5,330 bases of DNA from Planctomycetaceae bacterium (lineage in GTDB: Bacteria > Planctomycetota > Planctomycetia > Pirellulales > Thermoguttaceae): contig JAIRPZ010000198.1 in assembly GCA_031256755.1 (NCBI GenBank), forward strand, positions 1 through 5,330, written 5' to 3'. A program made the translations under genes and the position numbers. The notes under the pieces were generated by a model. It did not search any database. It was given only the letters and a program-made list of their open reading frames with translations, and was not told where the DNA came from. Positions 4,991 to 5,330 of the stretch are shown here, in pieces; the stretch's first letter is position 1; each line of letters starts with the position of its first letter.

Positions 4991-5330
4991 TTAGCACATA
5001 TCGGCGAAAAGGCAAGGACGCGCAATTGCAGATGCCGACCGCGGCGGTTTGACTGTCGGAACGTTGTCTTTACCGGCAACTGCGTCTTCTATCCGACGGC
5101 AAGCAATATCAAAATAACGCGCTGTCTTTTCAATACCGATAAACCGCCGTCCGGTATGGACACACGCCACTCCAGTACTGCCGCTGCCCATGAACGGGTC
5201 ACAGACAACGTCCCCTGCATTTGTGTAGGACTTAACAAGGAATTCCATCAACGCCAGCGGTTTCTGTGTCGCATGTACCACACCTGTTTCACGCGCCATC
5301 AAGATCACCGAACATGGATGCTTGCCGATA
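4991..5330 (-). CDS. DNA N-4/N-6 methyltransferase, C-terminal part (runs off the right edge)
   Basis: The frame is open to the window edge and 112 residues are visible. It contains the HATQKPLALMEFLVKSYT segment (19-36), then DVVCDPFMGSGSTGVA (40-55), the SAM-binding motif I, and RRFIGIEKTARYFDIACRRI. A TQKP segment ahead of motif I near the C-terminus is characteristic of the permuted class of site-specific DNA methyltransferases (PF01555), in which the catalytic DPPY/SPPY motif comes first. That motif should lie beyond 5330 and cannot be checked. The enzyme would methylate adenine N6 or cytosine N4. No restriction endonuclease is in the window; the style is that of an orphan phage-borne enzyme. 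The internal GTG at 5308 is not the start, because similarity continues upstream of it (GKHPCSVI). Confidence 0.9.
   Translation of the reverse strand, partial: IGKHPCSVILMARETGVVHATQKPLALMEFLVKSYTNAGDVVCDPFMGSGSTGVACVHTGRRFIGIEKTARYFDIACRRIEDAVAGKDNVPTVKPPRSASAIARPCLFADMC

Overview
This looks like a bacterial accessory region of moderate GC in three blocks. The lineage cannot be fixed from sequence alone. Most starts lack a Shine-Dalgarno sequence (only the start at 4218 has a credible one), and the Rhs-type fragments and gene styles would fit a PVC-type bacterium such as Lentisphaerota, or another SD-poor lineage. That placement is a weak inference.

Block 1 (1-975, + strand) is a decayed Rhs/polymorphic-toxin locus. 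Two fragments read as Rhs YD-repeat protein (about 62-229 and 644-777). Each is preceded by a copy of a degenerate direct repeat of about 82 bp (2-82 and 557-640). Between them is an intact, AT-richer gene for a 96-residue protein (260-550) that sits where an orphan immunity gene would sit. The second Rhs fragment is broken at a run of six A (752-757). Restoring one base joins it to a short toxin-tip-like or foreign protein segment that ends at 879.

Block 2 (about 938-4065, + strand) holds two intact genes. The first is a radical SAM protein of the SplB-like COG1533 group (976-1833), with a promoter whose -10 box lies only 10 bp before the ATG. The second is a full-length, probably exported prolyl oligopeptidase of family S9A (1897-4065) with its complete catalytic triad.

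Block 3 (4066-5330, - strand) converges on block 2 and looks like prophage or mobile-element cargo. Reading leftwards from the right edge it has the C-terminal part of a DNA adenine/cytosine-N4 methyltransferase, a DUF1937 nucleoside-deoxyribosyltransferase-like protein and a small excisionase-type helix-turn-helix protein. Last comes the 5' part of a small unknown protein whose reading frame runs on, antisense, into the peptidase gene. The first three are closely spaced and probably co-transcribed. The HTH gene also has a TATAAT box 6 bp before its ATG, suggesting its own leaderless transcript. A 59-bp imperfect inverted repeat (4226-4284) lies upstream of the last gene.

I see no tRNA, rRNA, CRISPR array, complete insertion sequence or origin.
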